A stretch of DNA of 64,000 nucleotides from Allokutzneria multivorans (lineage in GTDB: Bacteria > Actinomycetota > Actinomycetes > Mycobacteriales > Pseudonocardiaceae): positions 558,001 through 622,000 of the forward strand of contig NZ_BAABAL010000017.1 in NCBI RefSeq assembly GCF_039537405.1. The letters run 5' to 3'. Both the position numbers and the translations under genes were made by a program. The notes beneath the pieces were generated by a model that made no database searches, was not told where the DNA came from, and worked only from the letters and a program-made list of their open reading frames with translations. Positions 35,079 to 43,229 of this stretch are shown in pieces; the stretch's first letter is position 1, and the number at the start of each line of letters is the position of its first letter.

Positions 35079-35508
35079 ACTCCGAGCTGTAGGCATGCCA
35101 CCACACGTTCCTCAGCGACGCCTCGTCGATGTCTCGGTTCTGCTGCTCCATGCTCCTCTTGATGTTGAACCGCAGTCCGAGCATGACGCGCTCGGTGTAC
35201 AGCCTCAGCGGTTCGCTGTAGTACAGGCGCCAGTGCGTGCTCTCGAACAGCCATCGCAGTTCGTTGCTGTCCGGACGACGTGCCATCCGGGTCTTCGCAT
35301 CGGCCGGTGGGACCAACTGGCCAAGCGCGGCTCTCTTGATCTTCAGACGGATCGTGGCAATGAAGTCGTTGCGCGCGGCAATGCCCTCAACCGCCGCGAT
35401 GGCGCTCGCGTGCTCGCGGATCTCGGCCATCGGGATGTTGACTCCCTCGCGCTCGTAGAAGCGCCAGGTGCCGCCGCCGTTGTACGCGAAGGAAGACCTG
35501 GTCGACAC
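35077..35508 (-). CDS. HigB-like toxin (RelE/HigB superfamily)
   Basis: A 143-residue protein, first in a toxin-antitoxin-chaperone set. GGGTWRFYEREGVNIPMAEI and ELRWLFESTHWRLYYSEP, then LGLRFNIKRSMEQQNRDIDE and ASLRNVW, align with mycobacterial HigB1 (GTWKFF..., ELRW...FRVLFF..., FYKNQQKTP...I..A..R...W). Such toxins cut mRNA on the ribosome. GTG 35508 follows GAGGGGGA. The gene is 10 bp after the GT-C gene, so it may be read from that promoter, while the antitoxin has its own. Confidence 0.75.
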   Translation of the reverse strand: MSTRSSFAYNGGGTWRFYEREGVNIPMAEIREHASAIAAVEGIAARNDFIATIRLKIKRAALGQLVPPADAKTRMARRPDSNELRWLFESTHWRLYYSEPLRLYTERVMLGLRFNIKRSMEQQNRDIDEASLRNVWWHAYSSE

Positions 35509-35518
35509 CGATTCCCCC

Positions 35519-36718
35519 TCAGAAATGCGCGCGACTCGTGCTCGCCGTCGAGGACTCCAGTATCTCTCGTGCGTCTTGTGTGGGTTTGTCTAGACGGCTT
35601 GATGGCGAGCGGAAGAAGTAGACGACGGAAATTGTTGCGGCAGTGGCAAAAATGATCACGTAGATGTTGCCGAGGAGGAAGGCGGCGGGGCCGTCGGTGA
35701 GCACGGGCGGCGCGGTGACGCTGGGGTCGGGGGCGGCGAGCGCGTGCAGCTTCGGGAACGTGAGCGCGAACAGCGGCGCGAGCGCCCACCACGACTTCCG
35801 CACGGCGATCACGGCGAGCGGCACGATCCACACCCAGTGGTGCCCCCACGACCACGGCGAGACGGTCGCGGCGCACAGGCCGCACAGCGTCACGGCGAGC
35901 AGTTCCTCACCGCGTTGGCTGGCCCACGCGGCGATGGCGAGGGTGCCGATCGTGACGACGGCGGCCAGGACGATCCACAAGCCCTGGCTTTCGGCGGAGA
36001 CGCCGAAGGCGCGCAGCAGCATTCCGCGCAGTGACTGGTTGTGCACGGCGGCGGGGTTGGGGAATACGCGCGCGGCGTCGGTGAAGGTGCCGCCGAACCA
36101 GAAGCGCAGGGAATCCTTCGGTAGAAACAGGAAGCCCGAGGCGATGGTGCCCGCGAATCCTGCCATCGCGGTGGCGGCGGCGCGGAATCGGCGAGTGATG
36201 ACGAGGTAGGCGACGAAGAACAGCGGTGTGAGCTTGATGCCCGCGGCGATGCCGACACCGATTCCCTTGGTGCGCCGGGAATCGTCGCGGAGCAGATCCC
36301 ACAGCACGAGCGCGAGCAGCGCCAGGTTCACCTGGCCGATCGAGTGCGTGAGGCGGACGGACTCGGTGAGCAGCAGGGGAGTGGCCATCAGCAGCGTGAG
36401 CGCGACGGCCTTCCGCTTGTCGAGGGCGCTCCACGACCGCGACAACGAGTACGTCAGCAGCGCGTAGTTCCCCAGTGCCGCAAGGGATTGCGCGACGATC
36501 ATCGGCATGAGCGCGAGCGGCACGAAGATCAGGGCGGCGAACGGCGTGTAGGTGAACAGCAGCCCGGCGAACAGCTCGTTCTCGTACACGGGAGCCCCGT
36601 CGAGCACTGCCTGCCCGCCCGCGCGGTACACGCCGAGGTCGATGGCGAAGCCGGAGATGGTCCTGACCGCCATGGCCAGTCCGACGAGGTGGACGAGGAC
36701 GGGGAAAGCGCGCTTCAT
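35519..36718 (-). CDS. GT-C (GT87/DUF2029) family mannosyltransferase-like membrane protein
   Basis: A 399-residue integral membrane protein with about ten helices. Near the N-terminus FAIDLGVYRAGGQAVLDGAP has the Asp/Tyr pattern of the GT87 (alpha-1,2-mannosyltransferase, PimE-like) family. QVNLALLALVLWDL, GIAAGIKLTPLFFVAYL and CAATVSPWSWGHHWVW are also typical. Such enzymes use polyprenyl-phosphate-mannose on the outer membrane face to extend glycolipids. The donor and acceptor here are unknown. The toxin gene begins 10 bp after its stop. Confidence 0.82.
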   Translation of the reverse strand: MKRAFPVLVHLVGLAMAVRTISGFAIDLGVYRAGGQAVLDGAPVYENELFAGLLFTYTPFAALIFVPLALMPMIVAQSLAALGNYALLTYSLSRSWSALDKRKAVALTLLMATPLLLTESVRLTHSIGQVNLALLALVLWDLLRDDSRRTKGIGVGIAAGIKLTPLFFVAYLVITRRFRAAATAMAGFAGTIASGFLFLPKDSLRFWFGGTFTDAARVFPNPAAVHNQSLRGMLLRAFGVSAESQGLWIVLAAVVTIGTLAIAAWASQRGEELLAVTLCGLCAATVSPWSWGHHWVWIVPLAVIAVRKSWWALAPLFALTFPKLHALAAPDPSVTAPPVLTDGPAAFLLGNIYVIIFATAATISVVYFFRSPSSRLDKPTQDAREILESSTASTSRAHF

Positions 36719-36838
36719 GAGATGGGATTCGCCTTCGGACGGGGGCTGCTTCGGCGAAACCCAGCTTCGAGCAGTCGCGCGTTCAAGTGCTCCGGGAAAG
36801 CCCGGATATGTCAGCGCCCGCGACCCTGAGAAATTATT

Positions 36839-36902
36839 TCCGCCACCCGAGGTTTGCCGCTGTTGGTGACACCGTCAGGCGGGGTTTGTCGTACTTGAAG
36901 AC
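36839..36902 (-). repeat. Bipartite GTCTTCAA repeat, minus-strand copy near cobC
   Basis: On the minus strand GTCTTCAAGTAC begins at 36902 and GTCACCAAC follows 32 bp on at 36870, each with a CAAACC segment downstream. It shares the 12-mer GTCTTCAAGTAC exactly with 4605 and 19894. Confidence 0.6.
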
Positions 36903-36981
36903 TGCCTAACCCTCGGGCCTGCGAGGCCGTGCTGCCCAGCGTCCGTGGTGTCCCGGGCGCAGTGCATAGACTTTCGCGCTG

Positions 36982-38028
36982 ATGAGCGGAAACGTGGACC
37001 GGGCGGCCCTGCGCCACCACGGCGATGTCGAAGCCCTGCCCGGGCTCGCCGACTTCGCCGTGAACGTGCGCGCCGACCGGCCGCCGAGGTGGCTGCACGA
37101 GCGCCTCGCCGCCGCCCTCGACGAGCTCGGCCGCTACCCGAGCGCACAGGACGACGCCGCGGCGAGGGCGAGCGCCGCCGCGCGTCACGGCCGCCGACCC
37201 GACGAGGTCCTCGTGCTCAACGGGGCGGCCGAGGGATTCGCCTTGCTGCCAGCGCTGAAGCCGCGCTTGGCCGCTGTGATCCACCCGTCCTTCACCGAAC
37301 CCGAGGTCGCGCTGACCGACGCCGGTGTGCCGGTCACACGCGTGGTGCTGGACGATCACCGGCTCGCCTCCGCGCGAATCCCCGATGAAGCCGACCTCGT
37401 CGTGCTCGGCAACCCGACCAACCCGACGTCCGTGCTGCACCCCGCCGAAGCGGTGCGCTCGCTCGCTCGTCCCGGCCGGGTGCTCGTGGTGGACGAGGCG
37501 TTCGCCGACACGATCCCCGGCGAGCCCGAGTCGCTTGCCGGAGACACCACGCCCGGCGTGCTCGTCCTGCGCAGCCTGACCAAGACGTGGTCCTTGCCCG
37601 GCCTGCGCGCTGGATATGCGTTGGGCGAGGAGGAACTGCTCGCGAAGCTCGGGTTGCACCGTCCACAGTGGCCGGTCAACGCGCTCGTGCTGGAAGCGGT
37701 CCGCGCGTGCTGCGAGCCGGGAGCCGTCGCCGAGGCCGAGGCCGTCGCGCGCGAACTGGAGGACCACCGCGCCCAGTTCGCCAAGGCGCTCGCCGAACTC
37801 CCCGGCGTGAGCGTGGCCGAGCCCGCTCGCGCGCCCTTCCTGCTGCTGCACGTCGTCGGAGCCGCTGCGCTGCGAGAACGCTTGCGTGACAAGGGTTTCG
37901 CCGTGCGGCGCGCCGACACCTTCCCCGGGCTGACCCCGGACCACCTGCGCGTGGCCGTGCGCGCACCCGACCAGACCGCCCCGTTGCTCGCCGCGCTGCG
38001 CGAACTACTAGAGGAGCCCGTCCCATGA
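36982..38028 (+). CDS. cobC: CobC-like aminotransferase (Rv2231c type)
   Basis: A 348-residue class I/II PLP enzyme. NGAAEGFALLPAL, NPTNPTSVLHP and VVDEAFADTIPGE form the cofactor pocket, and the Schiff-base Lys is in RSLTKTWSLPGLRAGYALGE. Homologues (M. tuberculosis Rv2231c) are named CobC and resemble threonine-phosphate decarboxylase, which makes the aminopropanol phosphate used by CobD; histidinol-phosphate aminotransferase is a close relative. It starts an operon with nif3-like, zinc-ribbon and RNase H genes, all overlapping or close. Confidence 0.82.
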   Translation: MSGNVDRAALRHHGDVEALPGLADFAVNVRADRPPRWLHERLAAALDELGRYPSAQDDAAARASAAARHGRRPDEVLVLNGAAEGFALLPALKPRLAAVIHPSFTEPEVALTDAGVPVTRVVLDDHRLASARIPDEADLVVLGNPTNPTSVLHPAEAVRSLARPGRVLVVDEAFADTIPGEPESLAGDTTPGVLVLRSLTKTWSLPGLRAGYALGEEELLAKLGLHRPQWPVNALVLEAVRACCEPGAVAEAEAVARELEDHRAQFAKALAELPGVSVAEPARAPFLLLHVVGAAALRERLRDKGFAVRRADTFPGLTPDHLRVAVRAPDQTAPLLAALRELLEEPVP

Positions 38029-38843
38029 GCGCCACCCTCGCCGAGGTGATCACCGCGCTGGAGCGGGCCTACCCGCCCGCGCTCGCCGAGTCCTGGGACG
38101 CGGTCGGGCTCGTCTGCGGCGATCCCGCCGAGCCGGTGCGGTCCGTGCTCATCTGCGTCGACCCCGTCGAGTCCACTGTGGACGAAGCGTTGGAGCTGGG
38201 CGCCGACCTCGTGCTGGCCCACCACCCGCTGCTGCTGCGCGGGGTGAACGGGGTGCCCGCCAGCGACCCCAAGGGCAGGCTCGTCCACCGCCTGATCCGC
38301 GCGGGCGCGGCGCTGTACTGCGCCCACACCAACGCCGACTCCGCCGACCCGGGGGTCTCCGACGCGCTGGCCGAGGCGATCGGCCTCATCGACACCGTCC
38401 CGCTCGAACCCCGGCCGGACGCACCCAACCTGGGGCTCGGACGCGTGGGCGAGCTGCCGGAAGCGGAGCCGTTCGCCGCGTTCGTCGACCGCGTGGCCAA
38501 GGCACTCCCGGCCACCGCGTGGGGCGTTCGGGCCGCGGGCGACGCCGAGCGGATGATCAGGCGGGTCGCGGTCTGCGGAGGCGCGGGCGACTCGATGCTG
38601 GGCGCGGCGACGAAGTCCGGGGCGGATGCCTATGTGACGGCCGATCTCCGCCATCACCCGGCGGGCGAGCACCTTGAGAAGGGCGCGCACCTGCCCGCGC
38701 TGGTCGACGTCTCGCACTGGGCGAGCGAGTGGCCGTGGTGCGAGCAGGCGGCGCGCGTCATCCGCGAAACCTTCGGCGGTAACGTCGCAGTCCGCGTCTC
38801 CGCGCGCCGCACTGATCCGTGGACGCTCGCAGCGTCCAGTTAG
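38025..38843 (+). CDS. Nif3-like dinuclear metal protein (DUF34)
   Basis: A 272-residue protein. SWDAVGLVCGDP, ADLVLAHHPLLLRG and YCAHTNADSAD carry the first metal ligands; VSHWASEWPWCE near the end replaces the usual HxxxE with a near-match. The family (YbgI, Rv2230c) binds two metal ions and has unclear substrates; a GTP cyclohydrolase-type role has been proposed. ATG 38025 overlaps the cobC-like stop (ATGA). Confidence 0.88.
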   Translation: MSATLAEVITALERAYPPALAESWDAVGLVCGDPAEPVRSVLICVDPVESTVDEALELGADLVLAHHPLLLRGVNGVPASDPKGRLVHRLIRAGAALYCAHTNADSADPGVSDALAEAIGLIDTVPLEPRPDAPNLGLGRVGELPEAEPFAAFVDRVAKALPATAWGVRAAGDAERMIRRVAVCGGAGDSMLGAATKSGADAYVTADLRHHPAGEHLEKGAHLPALVDVSHWASEWPWCEQAARVIRETFGGNVAVRVSARRTDPWTLAASS

Positions 38844-38899
38844 ACACAGCCCCGCCTCGCCAGACCTCTTGATCACAACTCCATTTGGGGGAGCACTCC

Positions 38900-39634
38900 G
38901 TGAAAGCAGCACCCGCCGTCCAGCGCCGCCTGCTCGACCTGGCCGAGGTCGACACCGAGCTCGACCGCGTCGCCCACCGCAGGCGGACCCTGCCGGAGCT
39001 GGCCGAGATCGTCGAGGCGGAGCAGGTGCTGAGGGCCAAGCGCGACGCGGTGGTCGCCGCCGAGACCGCGCTCGGTGACCTGGACCGCGACGTGAAGCGC
39101 CTGGAGACCGAGATCGACCAGGTCCGCGCGCGGGCCGACCGCGACCGCAAGCTGCTCGACGACGGCGTGCCCGCCAAGCAGGCGGAGAACCTCAACCACG
39201 AGCTGGAGACGCTCAAGCGGCGCCAGGGCGTGCTGGAGGACGAGTCGCTGGAGCTGATGGAGCGGCGCGAGGCCGTCGAGCAGGACGTGAGCTTCGCCAA
39301 GGGCGAGCTGAGCACCGCCGAGGACAAGCTCTCGGACGCGCAGGGCCGCCGCGACCAGGTGTTCGCCGACCTGGAGACCACCGAGGCGCGCTCCGGCGAC
39401 CGCCGCAAGACCGTGCTCACCGAGCTGCCGACCGAGCTGGTCACCCTCTACGAGCGCATCCGCTCCAACAAGGGCACCGGTGCCGCGCTGCTGCGCGCCC
39501 GCCGCTGCGGGGCCTGCCGCCTGGAGCTCGACCGGACCGCGATCAGCGACCTGCGCACGGCCGCCGCCGACGAGGTCGTCCGGTGCGAGGAGTGCGGCGC
39601 GATCCTGGTCAGGACCTCGGAGTCCGGTCTGTGA
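38900..39634 (+). CDS. Coiled-coil C4-type zinc-ribbon protein
   Basis: A 244-residue protein. Two long coiled-coil helices (about 10-185, heptads such as KRLETEIDQVRARADRDRKL) end in a C4 zinc ribbon: CGACRLEL...CEECGAI. This is the DUF/CT398-like family (Rv2229c) conserved beside nif3 and RNase H in actinobacteria; its function is unproven. GTG 38900 is preferred, with GGGGGAG upstream; TTG 38885 is an unlikely alternative. It overlaps the next gene by GTGA. Confidence 0.88.
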   Translation: MKAAPAVQRRLLDLAEVDTELDRVAHRRRTLPELAEIVEAEQVLRAKRDAVVAAETALGDLDRDVKRLETEIDQVRARADRDRKLLDDGVPAKQAENLNHELETLKRRQGVLEDESLELMERREAVEQDVSFAKGELSTAEDKLSDAQGRRDQVFADLETTEARSGDRRKTVLTELPTELVTLYERIRSNKGTGAALLRARRCGACRLELDRTAISDLRTAAADEVVRCEECGAILVRTSESGL

Positions 39635-40722
39635 CCACGCGCGTCGTCGTCGAGGCGGACGGCGGTTCGCGGGGCAACCCCGGGCCCGCCGGGTACGGCG
39701 CCGTCGTCCTCGACGCCGCGACGGGGGAGGTGCTGGCCGAGCGCTCCGAGGGCATCGGCGTCGCCACCAACAACGTCGCCGAGTACCAGGGCCTGATCGC
39801 CGGGCTCACCGCGGCCGCCGAGCTGGGGCCGGGCACCGAGGTCGAGGTGCGGATGGACTCCAAGCTGGTCATCGAGCAGATGGCCGGGCGGTGGAAGGTC
39901 AAGCACCCCGCCATGCAGCCGCTCGCCGCCGAGGCGAAGCAGCTCCTCGCGCGCCTGGGCCGGGTCCGGTGGACCTGGATTCCGCGCGAGCGCAACAAGC
40001 GCGCCGACCGGCTGGCCAACCTCGCGATGGACGCCCAGGCGGGCAAGGTTGCCGAAGGCGAAGAGGCCAAGCCCGTCGCGACCCCGTCGTGGACCGGCGC
40101 GACCGGCGTCCCGACCAGGCTGATCCTGCTCCGGCACGGTCAGACCCCGCTGTCGGTGGAGCGCCGCTACTCCGGGCGCGGCGACGCCCAGCTGACCGAG
40201 GAAGGCCGCCGTCAGGCCGCCGCCGCCGCTCAGCGGCTGGGCAAGCTGACCGACGTGGCCGCGGTGGTCAGCTCCCCGCTGTCCAGGGCCGTCGACACCG
40301 CGCGCGGTGTGGCCGACGCGCTCGGCGTGGAGCCGGTCGTGCTCGACGGGCTGACCGAGACGGACTTCGGTTCCTGGGAGGGCCTGACCTTCGCCGAAGC
40401 CGCCGAGCGCGACCCCGAGGCGCACCGCGCCTGGCTGTCCGACACCTCGTTCGCCCCTCCTGGCGGTGGGGAGAGCTTCGACGCCGTGCACCGCCGCGTG
40501 CGCCGCTGCCGCGACGACCTGATCGCCAAGCACGGCGGCTCGACGATCGTGGTGGTCAGCCACGTGACGCCGATCAAGACGCTGCTGCGGATGGCGCTGG
40601 ACGTGGGCCCGTCGCTGCTGTTCCGGCTGCACCTCGACCTGGCGTCGGTCTCGATCGCCGAGTTCTACTCCGACGAGCACGCCTCGGTGCGCCTGGTCAA
40701 CGACACCTCGCACCTCGGGTGA
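39631..40722 (+). CDS. Bifunctional RNase HI / histidine phosphatase (CobC-type)
   Basis: A 363-residue two-domain protein. Residues about 1-135 are RNase HI (VEADGGSRGNPGPAGYGAVV, NNVAEYQGL, MDSKLVIEQM). Residues about 160-360 are a phosphoglycerate-mutase-like phosphatase (LRHGQTPLSVERRYSGRGD, the second His in VSHVTPIKT). The M. tuberculosis orthologue Rv2228c acts as RNase H and as alpha-ribazole phosphatase for cobalamin. GTG 39631 overlaps the upstream stop. rnpB follows after 28 bp. Confidence 0.93.
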   Translation: MTTRVVVEADGGSRGNPGPAGYGAVVLDAATGEVLAERSEGIGVATNNVAEYQGLIAGLTAAAELGPGTEVEVRMDSKLVIEQMAGRWKVKHPAMQPLAAEAKQLLARLGRVRWTWIPRERNKRADRLANLAMDAQAGKVAEGEEAKPVATPSWTGATGVPTRLILLRHGQTPLSVERRYSGRGDAQLTEEGRRQAAAAAQRLGKLTDVAAVVSSPLSRAVDTARGVADALGVEPVVLDGLTETDFGSWEGLTFAEAAERDPEAHRAWLSDTSFAPPGGGESFDAVHRRVRRCRDDLIAKHGGSTIVVVSHVTPIKTLLRMALDVGPSLLFRLHLDLASVSIAEFYSDEHASVRLVNDTSHLG

Positions 40723-40750
40723 TCGTCCCGGGTGCGTAGGCTGGTGCCCG

Positions 40751-41161
40751 GATGAGTCGGCCGGGCGGCCGCGTCGGCGGGGGAGACCCCGCCGCCGAGG
40801 AAAGTCCGGGCTCCGCAGGGCAGGGTGGTTGTCAACGGCAACCTGGGGCGACCCACGGGACAGTGCCACAGAGAACAGACCGCCCGGACGCGCGAGCGGA
40901 CCGGGTAAGGGTGAAACGGTGGTGTAAGAGACCACCAGCATCCCGGGTGACCGGGATGGCTCGGTAAACCCCACCCGGAGCAAGGCCAAAAAGGTCCGGG
41001 TCCTCGGACCCGGACCAGCGCGAGTGCTTGAGGGCTGCCCGCCCGAGCTCGCGGGTAGGCCGCACGAGCCCGTCGGCGACGGCGGGCCTAGATGGATGGC
41101 CGCCGAAGGGAGTGCCGCGAGGCACCCCGGAACAGGACCCGGCTTACAGGCCGACTCATCC
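40751..41161 (+). ncRNA. rnpB: RNase P RNA, bacterial type A
   Basis: Terminal helix GATGAGTCGGCC (40751-40762) pairs with GGCCGACTCATC (41150-41161). Universally conserved parts are present: GAGGAAAGTCCGGGCTCC at 40797-40814, ACAGAGAACAGACCGCC at about 40868, GGGTAAGGGTGAAACGGTG, and CCCGGCTTACAGGCCGAC at the 3' end. At 411 nt it has the normal actinobacterial length. It processes tRNA 5' ends. Confidence 0.97.
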
Positions 41162-41201
41162 CCCGTACTGGTGAAACGCGCGATCGAGGGGGCTGAGCGA
41201 G

Positions 41202-41456
41202 ATGGACTGGGTGCTGACCCTGCTCGGCCAGATGCTGATCACTCTCGCCTTCCTGCTCCCGCTGGTCACAGCGATGCCGAAGGCTCCGTTCCTGCCGCTC
41301 GCGCTGTCCATCGCCGTGGGGCTGCTGCTGGTCGACGAGTTCGTCGCGGCGTTCGGCCAGCCCGGCCAGCTCGTGGCGGCGGCGCTGCTCGCCGGGCTCG
41401 GCTGGGTGCTCTCGACGCTCGTCGGCCGACTCCGGGACCAGGCGGACAATCACTGA
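41202..41456 (+). CDS. Small two-helix membrane protein
   Basis: An 84-residue ORF starting at ATG with GGGGGCTGAGCGAG upstream. Two hydrophobic stretches (about 2-42 and 55-73) and a charged C-terminus (RLRDQADNH). Third-position GC use looks coding. I do not recognise the family. It lies between rnpB and a convergent ParB-like gene. Its reality is plausible but not certain. Confidence 0.5.
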   Translation: MDWVLTLLGQMLITLAFLLPLVTAMPKAPFLPLALSIAVGLLLVDEFVAAFGQPGQLVAAALLAGLGWVLSTLVGRLRDQADNH

Positions 41457-41532
41457 CAGTGAAGCGGGTCCGCGGCCGTTCGGGGGAAGCCCGCGAATTC
41501 GGACGCATCGCCGCACTCTTCGCCAGGCGTGC

Positions 41533-41913
41533 CTAGTCGTGCTCCAGTTGGTCCGGTCGGGGGACGTTGCGGGCGGGGCGTCCCGCGGGCATCCGGTAGA
41601 CCGGGCGGAACGGCTTGCCGCCGTTGAACTCGGCCTCTAACTCCGCGACCCGGGCCTCGACGGCCGGGTTGACGATGTCGGCGAGGCTGCGCACGCCCGC
41701 CTGCGGCTCGTAGGCGGCGAGGTAGGTCGCGGCCGCCCTGGCGCGCTCCAGCACGGTCCGCTCGAAATTGACGGTGCGCTGAACCCTGCGCGGCCCCGCC
41801 TGGACGGAGCCGGTAGCCTGATCTTCATCACGTCCGGTTGCGCCGCGGTCGGCCTCGCGTTCAGCGACGGCCTGCTCGGCGCCGCCGGCCGAGGGCTCGG
41901 TGGACTGGGTCAT
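41533..41913 (-). CDS. ParB-like ribbon-helix-helix centromere-binding protein
   Basis: A 126-residue protein. The first 45 residues are polar and disordered. The rest, RTVNFERTVLERARAAATYL, GVRSLADIVNPAVEARVAEL and EAEFNGGKPFRPV...GRPAR, resembles the C-terminal DNA-binding domain of plasmid ParB-type RHH proteins, in which LE-x-x-(Y/F)NGGKPF is typical. No parA is adjacent. It faces away from the secretion-like cluster; the gap has two CACAC-N6-GTGTG palindromes it might bind. Confidence 0.65.
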   Translation of the reverse strand: MTQSTEPSAGGAEQAVAEREADRGATGRDEDQATGSVQAGPRRVQRTVNFERTVLERARAAATYLAAYEPQAGVRSLADIVNPAVEARVAELEAEFNGGKPFRPVYRMPAGRPARNVPRPDQLEHD

Positions 41914-42353
41914 CGGCGGACTCCTTCGAGTTCGCTTGCTGGTCTCCGCGCCGCACTCCAGATCGACGCCCCATGGGCTTCAACCCCGAGGACAGGCTTG
42001 CGGGTACGCGTTCCACAGACTTCCGCACACCGTGAAGTGTGCGCAAGCAAATCCTTACCCCGTCCGGTCCGCGCACGATCCGTCACCGCTGTGTTCGCAG
42101 CCGGGTGAATCGTTGCGGCAAGCGGGACAAAGCCGCGTCGATTGTTCACCGCCGGGAGCCTCCACACGATGATGTGTGTGGTCGGATTGGACGTATTTCG
42201 GGCTCGTCAACCTGTTCGTGCTCGACGCACGGCACTCTAGCCAGTACACCTCGTCATGGCGGCATGTTGTACTCGTAGGACTCGCCGGTGCCGATCGCGC
42301 GCCGACCGGGATCCGGTGAGCGGCAGAGCTCCTCGTACTCAGGAGTAGGGACG
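41914..42353. promoter_or_regulatory. Divergent control region with CACAC-N6-GTGTG palindromes
   Basis: A 440 bp gap between the ParB-like gene (minus) and the secretion-like cluster (plus). Two palindromes with the same arms and 6 bp spacing are at 42026-42041 (arms extend to CTTCCGCACAC / GTGTGCGCAAG with one mismatch) and 42163-42178. A weak hairpin spans about 42101-42150. No gene or RNA is recognised. Confidence 0.45.
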
Positions 42354-42644
42354 ATGATCACCACAACGACCATGGACCTCTTGGCCCAGGCGACTCAGCA
42401 GCCGGGACCGGGCGGGACCATCCAGACCTCCGGCCTCCAGTCCTGGATCCAGAGCAACCTCCTCCCTCTGCTGCTGCTCGTCGTCGCCATCCTGCTGCTC
42501 TGGCTCGGCGGCGGCCGAGGGGACAACGCGGGCGTGATGCGCCGCCTCGGCGGCGTGATCGTGGCGCTGGCCATCGTCGGTCTTGCGGTCAGCGGCGCCG
42601 GTGTGAACATCGGCAAGTGGATCGCCCAGCTGTTCACCGGGTGA
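42354..42644 (+). CDS. VirB2-like small membrane protein of the secretion cluster
   Basis: A 96-residue protein. ATG 42354 follows AGGAGTAGGG. A short N-terminus leads to two membrane helices (about 36-52 and 65-86) joined by a basic loop, ending GKWIAQLFTG. The size and two-helix form resemble VirB2/TrbC pilins or TcpD-like Gram-positive subunits. The role is inferred from position before the VirB3- and VirB4-like genes. Confidence 0.6.
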   Translation: MITTTTMDLLAQATQQPGPGGTIQTSGLQSWIQSNLLPLLLLVVAILLLWLGGGRGDNAGVMRRLGGVIVALAIVGLAVSGAGVNIGKWIAQLFTG

Positions 42645-42650
42645 TCGGGA

Positions 42651-43229
42651 GTGCGCATTCGCACCGACGACGAGGTCTACCGCATCGACGCAGTCTGGCT
42701 CGGGCCGCCGCGCGCCACCTTCCCGTGGCGCGCCCGGTACGTGGCCTGGGGCGTCGGCATCACCGTGTTCCTGCTGGTGACGCTCATCGAGCGGCGGATC
42801 GGGTTCGGTTTCAGCTTCTTCTCCACCGCGTGGGCGGTGGTCATCACCATCGTCGTCACCAGGATGATCTGCTCGCGGATCAACCAGGAGCGGCCGCTCG
42901 GCGCGGTCGCGGCGATGTGGGTGCGCGAGCTCACCGCACCCCGGCAGACCGGGTCCGGGCAGGGCGGCGCGGCCAGCGCGGCGCGCGTCCGGGTGCGCCC
43001 GGAACGCCCGCGCCCGAAGAACAAGCGCGCGGCGAAGAAGGCCGCCAAGAAGTCCAAGAAGGCTGCCGCCAGGAACGGCACGACCCGGCGGCAGTCCGCC
43101 GGGGCCCGCTCCTCCTCCCGCACCGGGGGACCGCAGCAGGCACAGCAGCCCGCACAAGCATCGGGGGGCCGCAGGAGGCCGCGCCGAACCCGCAGCAAGG
43201 AGGCACCCGGTGTTTCGTCGCCGGCGTAA
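42651..43229 (+). CDS. VirB3/PrgI-like membrane protein with basic tail
   Basis: A 192-residue protein starting at GTG 42651. Two membrane helices near residues 32-45 and 55-70 match the PrgI/VirB3 arrangement (YRIDAVWLGPPRATFPWRAR precedes). The second half is an extremely Lys/Arg-rich tail (PKNKRAAKKAAKKSKKAAAR), likely disordered and cytoplasmic, perhaps binding nucleic acid or the membrane. Its 3' end overlaps the VirB4-like gene by 20 bp. Confidence 0.6.
   Translation: MRIRTDDEVYRIDAVWLGPPRATFPWRARYVAWGVGITVFLLVTLIERRIGFGFSFFSTAWAVVITIVVTRMICSRINQERPLGAVAAMWVRELTAPRQTGSGQGGAASAARVRVRPERPRPKNKRAAKKAAKKSKKAAARNGTTRRQSAGARSSSRTGGPQQAQQPAQASGGRRRPRRTRSKEAPGVSSPA

Noticed and set aside
42101..42150. 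c-di-AMP-type riboswitch before the secretion-like cluster
   Set aside because: A GGTGAATC word and a nearby hairpin suggested it, but the other conserved ydaO blocks are missing and the first gene is not a cell-wall hydrolase.
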